NCBI RefSeq assembly: GCF_003217095.1
Contig: NZ_QJSR01000005.1
Span: 124,001 to 188,000, forward strand
DNA from: Rhizobium sp. PP-CC-3A-592
GTDB taxonomy: Bacteria; Pseudomonadota; Alphaproteobacteria; Rhizobiales; Rhizobiaceae
Length of the DNA stretch: 64,000 bases
Reading direction: 5' to 3'
A program made the position numbers and the translations under genes. The notes beneath the pieces were generated by a model, which saw only the letters and a program-made list of their open reading frames with translations, did no database searches and was not told the origin of the DNA. This document shows positions 46,320 to 54,820 of the stretch, piece after piece. Positions within the stretch are counted from its first letter, which is position 1, and each line of letters starts with the position of its first letter.

Positions 46320-48407
46320 TCAGCGCGGTGGCAGGGTCAGTTCCGTGCCGACATGCAGCCTCTCGGGAACCGGATTGCCGTTCGCCCCGGCAATCGTCTT
46401 CCACTTTTCGCCATCGCCATAGACGGACTTGGCGATGTCCCACAGCGTGTCGCCCTTGACGACGACATGGCGGGTTTCCGCGGGAGCCGTGGTTGCTGGT
46501 TCCATTGTGGTTGGTGCGGCTGCTGCAGGCTCTGTCGGTGCCGGAGCCGTTTCAGGCGCAGGCGTTGCAGGAGCCGGCGCCACTGGGGCTGGCGCTACTG
46601 GGGCGGCAGGTGTTGCAGGTTCAGGCGTTGCGGGTATGGGGGCCGGTGCTGCCGGAGCCGTTGCCGGTGGCGTTGCGGGTGCCGCGGGCGCGGGCGCAGC
46701 CGGAGCCGTTGCAGGTGCCTGAGCGGTCGTCGTCGGCGTTGCGGCCGGCGGAGCGGCGGGGGCCTGCTTTGCCGGGGGCACGTAGCTTGCCGGCGTCAGG
46801 TCGGTGATGCGGCCGTCGGTATAGGGCTTGTAGGGGTTGTGGGCGCCGAGATAGGCGGCTACCGCCTCTTCGAGATTGGGTCCGAAGTCGTAGGCATTCT
46901 TGGCGTTGGTCGCAAAGATCTTGAAGCCGTCGCCGCCGCCGCGCACGTAGTTGTTGGTGACGACGCCATAGGTCTTGGCGGGATCGATGGCCGTGAAGGC
47001 GTCGCCCTCCTTCACTTCGACGGCGCTGATGCGGCCGCCGACCGGCTTCGACCGGTCGAACGCATATTTCAGGCCGGCGACCTGCAGGAAGCGGCCGCCG
47101 CCGTCATCCACCTGGCTCACCGCGTTTTCGAGCGCGGTCAACAGATCGGCGCCGGTCAGCTGGAAGGTGGCGATGGTGTTCTGGAACGGCAGCACGGTCA
47201 GCACTTCGCCCATGGTCACCGGGCCCGCATCGATCGGTGCGCGCAGCCCGCCGCCGTTCTGCAGGGAGATGGTGATGCCCTGGTCCTTCACACGATCGAG
47301 CTGCGCATCGGCCAGTAGGTTGCCCATGCTGCATTCCCTGGCGCGGCAGACCTTCCGGTCGCCCTCGATGGGGCCGGAGGTCTCGCCGACCACCTTCTGT
47401 TTCAATTCCTCGATCGGCGCCTTCAGCTCGTTGATGCGCGCCGTCATCGCGGCATCGGGCTGAAACGTGCTGTCGATGAGGATCGGCTCGCCCGTCGCTT
47501 CCTTCACCACGCCCGCATCGTCGAAGACGATCCTGAGGTCACCCAGATAGCGGCTGTACTGGAAAGCCTGCACGACCGGCACCTTGTGGCCGTCGGGGTT
47601 GTCGACCCAGGTCGGGTAAGGCCCTTCCGCGCCCTCGACGGTGTTCGACAGCAGCGTGTGGGAATGCCCGCCGACGACGACGTCGACATCGGGGATCTTG
47701 GCGATGGCCGAGAGGTCGCGCGGATAGCCGACATGGGTGAGCGCGATGATCTTGTTGACGCCTTGCGCCTTCAAGGCTGTGACCGCCTCGGTGATCTTGG
47801 CGACATCGTCGGCGATGGTGATGTTCGGGCCGGGATTGGCGATGTCGGGCGTGTCGTTGGTGACGGCGCCGACGATGCCGATCTTCTGGCCGCCCTTCTC
47901 GATGACGATGGAGGGCTTGATGCGGTCGCCGATCTTGGCGGCAGCAGCCGGCACGACATTGGCGGTGACGACGGGGAACTGCACCTTGTCGAGGAAGGTC
48001 GCGAGCACGTCGTCGCTGTCGTCGAACTCATGATTGCCGACGGTCATGGCGTCGAACTTCATGGCGTTCAGGACCTCGGCTTCCGTCGCGCCCTTGTAGG
48101 TCGTGTAGAACAGGGAGCCCTGGAAATTGTCGCCGGCATTCAGCAACAGGGTGTTCTTGCCCGCGCCATCCAGCGCGCCGCGCGTGGTGTTGATGGCGGT
48201 CAGCAGGCGGGCGGCGCCGCCGAAGCAGGCGTTCTTGGCTTCCTCTTCTGCGGAGCAGGTCGCATCGGACTTGTTGATCGCCTCGATGCGGGAATGGAAG
48301 TCGTTGATATGAAGGATGTTCAGTTCGTAATCGGCAAAAGCGGCACCTGTGGACAGGGCCAGCAGGGACGCAGCCATCAGGCCGGTCTGCAGGGTGCGGA
48401 TCATCAC
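46320..48407 (-). CDS. 5'-nucleotidase/UDP-sugar hydrolase with C-terminal LysM domain
   Basis: Periplasmic nucleotidase of 695 residues. Signal peptide 1-25 (AFA-D). The metallophosphatase domain has NILHINDFHSRIE, LNAGDNFQGS, TVGNHEFD, THVGYPRD and GGHSHT; the 5'-nucleotidase C-terminal domain follows with LQNGGGLRAPI and NNYVRGGGDGF. Residues about 544-644 are a low-complexity Ala/Pro/Thr linker, and 645-695 form a LysM peptidoglycan-binding domain (VVKGDTLWDIAKSVYG). The fusion would hold the enzyme at the cell wall. ATG at 48407 follows GAGGAGAT. A GGAAC-N16-CGTA sequence upstream is a weak EcfG-like match. Confidence 0.92.
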   Translation of the reverse strand: MMIRTLQTGLMAASLLALSTGAAFADYELNILHINDFHSRIEAINKSDATCSAEEEAKNACFGGAARLLTAINTTRGALDGAGKNTLLLNAGDNFQGSLFYTTYKGATEAEVLNAMKFDAMTVGNHEFDDSDDVLATFLDKVQFPVVTANVVPAAAAKIGDRIKPSIVIEKGGQKIGIVGAVTNDTPDIANPGPNITIADDVAKITEAVTALKAQGVNKIIALTHVGYPRDLSAIAKIPDVDVVVGGHSHTLLSNTVEGAEGPYPTWVDNPDGHKVPVVQAFQYSRYLGDLRIVFDDAGVVKEATGEPILIDSTFQPDAAMTARINELKAPIEELKQKVVGETSGPIEGDRKVCRARECSMGNLLADAQLDRVKDQGITISLQNGGGLRAPIDAGPVTMGEVLTVLPFQNTIATFQLTGADLLTALENAVSQVDDGGGRFLQVAGLKYAFDRSKPVGGRISAVEVKEGDAFTAIDPAKTYGVVTNNYVRGGGDGFKIFATNAKNAYDFGPNLEEAVAAYLGAHNPYKPYTDGRITDLTPASYVPPAKQAPAAPPAATPTTTAQAPATAPAAPAPAAPATPPATAPAAPAPIPATPEPATPAAPVAPAPVAPAPATPAPETAPAPTEPAAAAPTTMEPATTAPAETRHVVVKGDTLWDIAKSVYGDGEKWKTIAGANGNPVPERLHVGTELTLPPR

Positions 48408-48543
48408 GATCTCCTCTTTGTCGTACGCATGCCCGCTGCCGGGGTTCCGGCACCGGACAACGGGATCGTTTCATCCCGCCGTCCCGACTTCAAGGAGAAA
48501 GAGCAGTGCCCGGCGATTTTTGCCGCTTAGATGTCGTCAGGTT

Positions 48544-48915
48544 TTATGCGCGGCGCGACAGCGAGAATTGGGCGCCGGTGTCTGTCGTGCAGTTGAGCTG
48601 GGAATTCGTGACCATGGCGCAGTTGACCTTCTGCTGGGTCTTGCGAACCATCGAGGTCATGTTGATCTCGACGAGTTTCGGCGTGATGCTGACATAGCTG
48701 CCGGAGGCGAGAATCTGGTTCGTGTCCGTCGTGCGGGTGGAGAAGGTGCCGCTTGCGAAGGTCGAGACGATGCCGTTCGGATCGGCCCAGGTTCCCTCGA
48801 CGCCCACCGGCATGGCCTGGCTTCTCGGCATCTGGCTGACCTCGCGCGGAGCGGACTGGCACGAAGCGAGTGACGCAGCGACGGCAAGGGCGGTCATGAT
48901 GGCTTTGGGGTTCAT
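48544..48915 (-). CDS. omp10: Outer-membrane lipoprotein Omp10
   Basis: Lipoprotein of 123 residues. Signal peptide with lipobox SLASC and acylated Cys19. The body matches Brucella Omp10 closely in pattern: VEGTWADPNGIVSTF, STRTTDTNQILA, LVEINMTSMVR, KVNCAMV and LNCTTDTGAQFSLSRR. It is an outer-membrane lipoprotein important for envelope integrity and virulence in Brucella. ATG at 48915 has GGAGACC upstream. Only the frame from this ATG is used; the longer open frame upstream is an antisense shadow of hss. Confidence 0.9.
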   Translation of the reverse strand: MNPKAIMTALAVAASLASCQSAPREVSQMPRSQAMPVGVEGTWADPNGIVSTFASGTFSTRTTDTNQILASGSYVSITPKLVEINMTSMVRKTQQKVNCAMVTNSQLNCTTDTGAQFSLSRRA

Positions 48916-49073
48916 TGCAGGGTCTCCGTAGTGCTCGGAACGATCGGAACGTCGAAAAACCATGACGTGATCAGCACTTGTTTGCAAGCGGTGCGGGCAT
49001 CGCGGTCGCGGCGGTGATCGCTGCAAACCATCAAGCGCGGCTTTCGGGAGACAGTTAGGGGCGATCTGCGCAG

Positions 49074-49107
49074 AAATAAAGCCCGGAGCGAGGACGCTCC
49101 GGGCTTT
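49074..49107. terminator. Terminator of hss
   Basis: GCCCGGAGCG and CGCTCCGGGC (49081-49090, 49095-49104) with an AGGA loop are followed on the minus strand by TTTATTT. It lies 24 bases after the hss stop. Confidence 0.85.
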
Positions 49108-49130
49108 GTCCGTTCTCGATCGGTCGCGGC

Positions 49131-50582
49131 TTAGCGAACCAGGATGTTCTTGAACTGCCAGGCGTCGCTCTCGTCGATCTCTTCCGGGAAGAGGCCCGGG
49201 CGGCCGTCGAGCGGGGTCCAGTCGGTGTAGTGGCCTTCGACCGGGCCGAGATACGGCGTCTGCACTTCGAGGCAGCGCTTGTAGTCGATCTCGTCGGCTT
49301 CCACGATGCCGGCCTTCGGGTTTTCCAGCGCCCAGACCATGCCGGCGAGAACGGCCGAGGTTACCTGCAGGCCGGTCGCGTTCTGGTAAGGCGCGATGCG
49401 GCGCGTTTCCTCCAGCGACAGGCGCGAACCATACCAGTAGGCGTTCTTGTCGTGGCCGTAGAGCAGGACGCCGAGTTCGTCGACGCCGTCCACCAGCTCG
49501 TTCTCGTCGAGAACGTGGAGAACCGGCTGCGGCGTGCCGCCATTGCCGAACATCTCGTGCAGCGACAGCACCGCATCGTTGGCCGGATGGTAGGCGTAGT
49601 GGCAGGTCGGGCGGAAGGTGACGTCGTCGTCCTTGTCGCGCACCGTGAAGTAGTCGGCGATCGAGATCGACTCGTTGTGCGTCACGAGGAAGCCGTACTG
49701 GGCCCCAGGCGTCGGGCACCATGTGCGCACGCGCGTGTTGGCGCCGGGCTGCTCCAGATAGATGGCGGCCTGGCAGCCCTTTTTGTGCTTCTTGGCGTTC
49801 TTCGGCATCCAGTTTTCATGGGTGCCCCAGCCGAGTTCGGCCGGCTGCAGGCCTTCCGAGATGAAGCCTTCGACAGACCAGGTGTTCCAGAAGACGTTGA
49901 GCGGCTTCGGGTTCTTGGCGCGCTGCGTGTCGCGCTCCGCGATGTGGATGCCCTTGACGCCGACCTTCTTCATCAGCTTCGCCCAGCCTTCGCGGTCGTG
50001 CTGGTCCGGCTCGTCGAACTTGACGTCGAGATCGTTGGCGAGGTTCACCAGCGCCTGCTTGACGAACCAGGAGACCATGCCCGGGTTTGCGCCGCAGGTG
50101 GAAACGGCCGTCGTGCCGCCTGGGTTCTTCTTCTTCTCGTGGCGCATGGTCTCGCGCAGCGCGTAGTTGGTGCGCTCCGAGTTCTTCATGCTCTTGTCGA
50201 AGTAGAAGCCGAGCCAGGGCTCGACGACCGTGTCGATATAGAGAACGTCGAGCTTGCGGCAGAGCTTCACGAGATCGACCGAACCGGTATCGACCGACAG
50301 GTTGACGCAGAAGCCCTGGCCGCCGCCGGCCGTCAGAAGGGGCTTCAGCAGTTCCTTGTAGTTTTCCTTGGTGACGGCCGCCTTGATGTGCTTGACGCCG
50401 TGCTTCTTCAGGATCTTCAGGTCGCTCGCGTCTTCACGCGGGTCGATGACGACCATCCGGCTCTTGTCGTAGGTGAAATGCCGCTCGATCAGCGGCAGGG
50501 TGCCGCGGCCGATGGAGCCGAAGCCGATCATGACGATCGGGCCGGTGATTTCGCCGTAAACCGGATGAGAGGCTTCCGCCAT
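49131..50582 (-). CDS. hss: Homospermidine synthase
   Basis: NAD-dependent enzyme that makes sym-homospermidine from putrescine (two putrescines, or putrescine and spermidine), the main long polyamine of rhizobia; 483 residues. The Rossmann motif is MIGFGSIGRGTLPLIERHF at 18-36, followed by SVDTGSVDLVKLC, STCGANPGMVSWFVKQAL and MFGNGGTPQPVLHV. ATG at 50582 follows GGAGAAGACC. The leader holds a small inverted repeat AGCCGA/TCGGCT. No decarboxylase gene is adjacent. Confidence 0.94.
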   Translation of the reverse strand: MAEASHPVYGEITGPIVMIGFGSIGRGTLPLIERHFTYDKSRMVVIDPREDASDLKILKKHGVKHIKAAVTKENYKELLKPLLTAGGGQGFCVNLSVDTGSVDLVKLCRKLDVLYIDTVVEPWLGFYFDKSMKNSERTNYALRETMRHEKKKNPGGTTAVSTCGANPGMVSWFVKQALVNLANDLDVKFDEPDQHDREGWAKLMKKVGVKGIHIAERDTQRAKNPKPLNVFWNTWSVEGFISEGLQPAELGWGTHENWMPKNAKKHKKGCQAAIYLEQPGANTRVRTWCPTPGAQYGFLVTHNESISIADYFTVRDKDDDVTFRPTCHYAYHPANDAVLSLHEMFGNGGTPQPVLHVLDENELVDGVDELGVLLYGHDKNAYWYGSRLSLEETRRIAPYQNATGLQVTSAVLAGMVWALENPKAGIVEADEIDYKRCLEVQTPYLGPVEGHYTDWTPLDGRPGLFPEEIDESDAWQFKNILVR

Positions 50583-50684
50583 AGGGTCTTCTCCTGAACG
50601 TTTCTTTTTAAGGCAAGCCGATCCGGGTTCGGTCGGCTCTGGGCAATATGCGCGCCCCTAGATCATAAATCGATGTCACAATAA

Positions 50685-50724
50685 AGAGCCGGCGTCTTTC
50701 GGCGATCCCTTAAATGACGGCTCT
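50685..50724 (-). terminator. Possible terminator of the pab unit
   Basis: On the minus strand AGAGCCG (50724-50718) and CGGCTCT (50691-50685) frame a large loop and are followed by TTATT. It lies 16 bases after the aminotransferase stop. The loop is big, so strength is uncertain. Confidence 0.4.
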
Positions 50725-50739
50725 CATGGTGCCGAAGGT

Positions 50740-51393
50740 TCAGGACTCGATCAGCCGGGCGGGAATGAGACCGCGCAGCGCATTGCCCATCAACAGCGAG
50801 CCCGCGCGCACGGCATCGAGCGTCAATCGCTCGACACGGGCGCGGCGGGCGCAGATCAGCTCGGTGCGCAACACGCCGGCCAGCAGGCCGCAGGCGATCG
50901 GCGGGGTTTTGAGAATGCCTGTGCCATCGTCCAGAAACAGCGAGGTGATGGTTCCCTCGCAGGGTGCGCCGCGCTCGTTGAGCAACAGCACCTCGTCGGC
51001 CTCCCCGGCCGGCCACTCGCCACGCGCCGCGTCATAGGCATCCCGCCGGCTCGTCTTGTAACGCAGCAGCGGATCGGTCGATGCAAGGCGTGTTTCGGCG
51101 ATCCGGACGCGCCAGACGGTGCCCGGCGGCTGGGCTGTGAAGGGCACGACGGCGATGTCGAGGTGGCCGTCGCGCGCCAGTTCCAGACGGACGCGGGAGG
51201 GGCCGGTCGCGTGGGCAACGGCGTGTTCGAGCCGGGAGGTCACGTCGTTCGGCAGGGTGAAGCCGAGGCGCCGGGCGGAGCGGGAGAGGCGCGCCATGTG
51301 CAGGCGCAGGCGGATGAAGCCCGTGTCGAGGCCTATATCGTTGCTCTCAGGCGGCTCGTATCGCAGCGTCTCGATCAGGGTGAAGTCGCTCAT
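50740..51393 (-). CDS. pabC: Class IV aminotransferase, probable aminodeoxychorismate lyase
   Basis: PLP fold-type IV protein of 217 residues: LLRYKTSRRDAYDAARGE contains the probable PLP lysine (KTSRR), and VLLLNERGAPCEGTITSLFL the typical Asn/Glu/Gly block. It should release p-aminobenzoate and pyruvate from aminodeoxychorismate in folate synthesis. Its ATG overlaps the stop of pabB in an ATGA sequence, so the two are translationally coupled. It is shorter than typical PabC (about 270), as is usual for this rhizobial type. Confidence 0.85.
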   Translation of the reverse strand: MSDFTLIETLRYEPPESNDIGLDTGFIRLRLHMARLSRSARRLGFTLPNDVTSRLEHAVAHATGPSRVRLELARDGHLDIAVVPFTAQPPGTVWRVRIAETRLASTDPLLRYKTSRRDAYDAARGEWPAGEADEVLLLNERGAPCEGTITSLFLDDGTGILKTPPIACGLLAGVLRTELICARRARVERLTLDAVRAGSLLMGNALRGLIPARLIES

Positions 51394-52556
51394 GGCATAT
51401 TCCCCAGCGCGGGGGCCTCGTCGCCCAGCGCAAAGCGGGCCTTCAGCAGGCATTCGGCATATTCGGCCTCGGCGGTGGAATCATAGACGATACCACCGCC
51501 GACATGGAAGATCGCTTCGCCGGTGTCGAACAGGGACAGGGTGCGGATGGCCACGCTGAAACGCATGTCGCCGTTCGGCGCGATATGGCCGATGGCGCCG
51601 CAATAGGCGTCGCGCGGGCCGGTTTCCAGCGTGCTCAGGATCTCCATCGCCCGGATCTTCGGCGCACCCGTCACCGAGCCGCAGGGAAAGAGCGCTCGAA
51701 AGATGTCGGCGATGGCAAGGCCGGGGGAGAGCCTTGCCTGGACATGGCTCACCATCTGGTGGACGGTCGGGTAGGTCTCGATGTCGAACAGGCGGGGCAC
51801 GTCGAGGGTGCCGACCTTGGTGATGCGCGAGATGTCGTTGCGCAGGAGATCGACGATCATGCGGTTTTCCGCCTGGGTCTTGCCGTCGGCCAGCATGGCC
51901 GCGACGATCGCCTCGTCTTCGGCAGGGGATGCGCCGCGCGCGGCGGTGCCCTTCATCGGATGCGTCTCGATCATCCCGTCCGCGATTCTGAAGAACAGTT
52001 CCGGCGAGCGGGACAGGAGGGTCGGGCCATCGAGATGGACGAATGCGCCGTAGCGCACCGGCTGGCGCTCGATCAGCGACCAGAAGGCGTCAAGCGGATC
52101 GCCGTTCCAGCGCGCCGTGATCGGCATGGTGAGGTTCGCCTGATAGCAGTCGCCCTGCCGCAAATGGCGGTGCAGCCGGTCGAAACGATTACGATAGGCG
52201 GGAAGATCCCATGCAGCGCGGGCCGAGGTCAGGAACGGCGTGTTGTCCCGGCGGCGGCGGGGCTGGCCAAGCGGATGGGACGCCTCGGCCGGATGCTCGA
52301 AGACGCCGAAGCACAGGAGCGGCGTTTCCCGGTTCTCGGGCGCCAGCGGCGCGAGCCGGTCCTCGAACAGATAGCCAGCCTCATAGGCCATGAACCCCGC
52401 CAGCCAGTGGCCTGCCGCCTTCGCCGCTTCCATACGGGCGAAGGCGGTGAAGACCTCGGCGCGCGTGCGCGCGGTGATGATCTCCAGCGGCTCGGCAAAG
52501 AGCGTCACCGTGCCGGTCGTGTCGTCGCTGAAGAGGATGAACGGGTCGGTGGGCAT
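51390..52556 (-). CDS. pabB: Aminodeoxychorismate synthase component I
   Basis: Adds ammonia to chorismate to give 4-amino-4-deoxychorismate; 388 residues. The chorismate-binding motifs HPMKGTAARG, ENRMIVDLLRNDI, SVTGAPKIRAMEI and GAIGHIAPNGDM are intact; the N-terminal region is short. No pabA is adjacent. The gene overlaps the downstream class IV aminotransferase by ATGA. ATG at 52556 follows GGAAATCC. Confidence 0.92.
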   Translation of the reverse strand: MPTDPFILFSDDTTGTVTLFAEPLEIITARTRAEVFTAFARMEAAKAAGHWLAGFMAYEAGYLFEDRLAPLAPENRETPLLCFGVFEHPAEASHPLGQPRRRRDNTPFLTSARAAWDLPAYRNRFDRLHRHLRQGDCYQANLTMPITARWNGDPLDAFWSLIERQPVRYGAFVHLDGPTLLSRSPELFFRIADGMIETHPMKGTAARGASPAEDEAIVAAMLADGKTQAENRMIVDLLRNDISRITKVGTLDVPRLFDIETYPTVHQMVSHVQARLSPGLAIADIFRALFPCGSVTGAPKIRAMEILSTLETGPRDAYCGAIGHIAPNGDMRFSVAIRTLSLFDTGEAIFHVGGGIVYDSTAEAEYAECLLKARFALGDEAPALGNMP

Positions 52557-52579
52557 CGGGATTTCCGGGTTGTGGGCTG

Positions 52580-52726
52580 CCCCTCATCCGGATGCCGCCA
52601 CCGTTTCCGGTCTTGATGGGGAGAAGGCTTGACGGGGAGAAGGAACGTGAGGTTGGCCGCTCGCTCAGACTGTGAGCATGCCACGTCCCCTCTCCCCGCA
52701 AGCGGGGAGAGGGTTAGGGTGAGGGG
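52580..52726. repeat. Intergenic repeat with terminal inverted repeats and a hairpin
   Basis: The 147-base segment is bounded by CCCCTCATCC and GGGTGAGGGG. It holds two 16-base tandem repeats CTTGAYGGGGAGAAGG (52612-52627, 52628-52643, one base different) and a perfect hairpin CCCTCTCCCCGC/GCGGGGAGAGGG (52688-52699, 52702-52713). The hairpin sequence is typical of a repeat seen many times in rhizobial genomes. Confidence 0.75.
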
Positions 52727-52771
52727 TGGAGGTGGGCGAAAAGTGTCATTTCAATCCAGCGCTCACGCGGG

Positions 52772-54631
52772 TCACGCCGCGTCCAGTGCCTCCAGCTCGT
52801 CGATCAGGCCTTCGATCATCGAGAGGCCCTTTTCCCAGAAGGCGGGGTCGGTGGCGTCGAGGCCGAAGGGGGCGAGAAGTTCGCTATGATGCTTGCTGCC
52901 GCCAGCCTTCAGCATCTCGAAATACTTCTGCTGGAACCCGCCTTCGGCTTTCTCGTAGACGGCGTAGAGCGAGTTCACCAGGCAGTCGCCGAAGGCATAG
53001 GCATAGACGTAGAAGGGCGAATGGATGAAGTGGGGGATATAGGCCCAGTAGGTTTCGTAGCCCTCCGAAATCGCAATGGCCGGGCCCAGGCTTTCCGCCT
53101 GAATGGACAGCCAGAGCTGGCCGATGGCCTCCGGCGTCAGCTCGCCGTCCTTGCGCGCCGTGTGCAGCTTGCGCTCGAATTCGTAGAAGGCGATCTGGCG
53201 CACGACCGTGTTGATCATGTCCTCGACCTTCTGGGCGAGCATCGCCTTGCGCTCGCGCTTGTCTGTCGTGCGCTCCAGCAGTGCGCGGAAGGTCAGCATC
53301 TCGCCGAAGACGGAGGCGGTTTCCGCAAGCGTCAGCGGCGTCGAGGCCATGAGGGCGCCCTGTCCGCCGGCCAGCACCTGGTGCACACCGTGGCCGAGTT
53401 CGTGCGCGAGTGTCATCACGTCGCGCGGCTTGCCCATGTAGTTCACCAGCACATAGGGGTGGGCGGAGGGCACGGTCGGATGCGCGAAGGCGCCCGGCGC
53501 CTTGCCCGGGCGCACCGGCGCGTCGATCCAGCCGCCATCGAAGAAGCGGCGGGCGATGGCGGCCATTTCGGGGTCGAAGGCGCCATAGGCCGAAAGCACC
53601 GTCTCGCGCGCCTCGGCCCAGGGGATCAGGTGGTTGGGCGTTTCCGGCAGGGGCGCGTTGCGGTCCCAGAAGTTCATCCGCTCCATGCCCAGCCACTTCG
53701 CCTTCATGGCATAGTAGCGGTGCGACAGGCGCGGATACGCCTCGCGCACGGCCTGCGCCAGCGCGTCCACCACCGCACGCTCAACCCGGTTGGCGAGGTG
53801 CCGGCTGTCGGCGATGTCGGTGAAGCCGCGCCAGCGGTCGGAGATCTCTTTATCTTTGGCCAGCGTGTTGGTGATGAGCGCGAAGGTGCGGATGTTCGCC
53901 TTGAACGTCGCGGCCAGCGCCTGCGCGGCCTTGCGGCGGGTGTCCGGGTCCGGCTCCTGCAGCAGGCTCAGCGTGCGCTCCAGCGGCAGCACCGCGCCAT
54001 CCACGGTGAAGGTCAGCGCGGCCATGGTCTCGTCGAACAGGCGGTTGAAGGCGCCGGCACCGGTCATGGATTTTTCGAGGAACAGCTGCTCCAGCCGGTC
54101 GTCCAGCTGGTAGGGCTTGTCCATCCTCAGGTCGAGAATCCAGGGGCGGTAATGCGCGGCCAGCGCGTCGGCGGCGAGCGCCGTCTCGAGCACCGCATCG
54201 TCGATCCGGTTCATTTCCAGTGCGAAGAACAGGAGATGGCTCGCATCGTCCGTCAGCTTGGCCTGCACATCGCCGAAGAACTTGCCGATCTCGGGGTCGG
54301 AGGTGTCGGTATAATAAGTGAGCCCGGCATAAGAGCCGATGCGGCCCATGAGGTCTTCCAGCGCTTCGAATTCCTGCACGGCCTTCCCCAGGCCCTCGTC
54401 ACCGGTCTTCACGGCCGCGTCCGTCAAGCGGCCCTTCCACTTTGCCTCGAAGGCCAGGCATTCCGCCCCTGCCTTTTCCATGTCGTCGCGGAAGGCCTGC
54501 GAATTCGGTGCGGGATAGAGATCCTCCAGCCTCCAGCGCGGCAGATCTCCGAGCGCGGCGTCGACGGTCGCGGCATCTGCGGGGCTCATGACATGCTCGG
54601 GAAAGGACGACGTCCGGGGAGAAAGGGTCAT
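52772..54631 (-). CDS. pepF: M3-family oligoendopeptidase F
   Basis: Cytoplasmic zinc metallopeptidase that cuts short peptides; 619 residues. The zinc motif HELGH is at His410-His414, with the second-helix glutamate in EMLTF and later YETYWAYIPHF typical of PepF. ATG at 54631 is preferred to the frame start 30 bases upstream because it has GAGTGA; ATG 54589 (MSPADAA) is another option. Monocistronic between the pab unit and the NtrC-type regulator. Confidence 0.93.
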   Translation of the reverse strand: MTLSPRTSSFPEHVMSPADAATVDAALGDLPRWRLEDLYPAPNSQAFRDDMEKAGAECLAFEAKWKGRLTDAAVKTGDEGLGKAVQEFEALEDLMGRIGSYAGLTYYTDTSDPEIGKFFGDVQAKLTDDASHLLFFALEMNRIDDAVLETALAADALAAHYRPWILDLRMDKPYQLDDRLEQLFLEKSMTGAGAFNRLFDETMAALTFTVDGAVLPLERTLSLLQEPDPDTRRKAAQALAATFKANIRTFALITNTLAKDKEISDRWRGFTDIADSRHLANRVERAVVDALAQAVREAYPRLSHRYYAMKAKWLGMERMNFWDRNAPLPETPNHLIPWAEARETVLSAYGAFDPEMAAIARRFFDGGWIDAPVRPGKAPGAFAHPTVPSAHPYVLVNYMGKPRDVMTLAHELGHGVHQVLAGGQGALMASTPLTLAETASVFGEMLTFRALLERTTDKRERKAMLAQKVEDMINTVVRQIAFYEFERKLHTARKDGELTPEAIGQLWLSIQAESLGPAIAISEGYETYWAYIPHFIHSPFYVYAYAFGDCLVNSLYAVYEKAEGGFQQKYFEMLKAGGSKHHSELLAPFGLDATDPAFWEKGLSMIEGLIDELEALDAA

Positions 54632-54820
54632 TGCGGTCACTCGCTTGCTTCGGCGCGCCAAGGCACTTGGCCGGGCTTGGCGCGGGGCCGGAACCTAACG
54701 TCCCCGTTGGTTAAAATGCAAGTCTTTCGCCAAACACCGTGTTCAATCCTTTGTGCCAGGAATGGACGCTGAAGGTGGCGTGCAGGACTGTGCGCCGATG
54801 ACGTTGAGGCAGGAGGTCCC

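Noticed and set aside
48435..48451. TGCCGG/CCGGCA hairpin upstream of the nucleotidase gene
   Set aside because: Short and GC-rich, frequent by chance in this genome; no further support.
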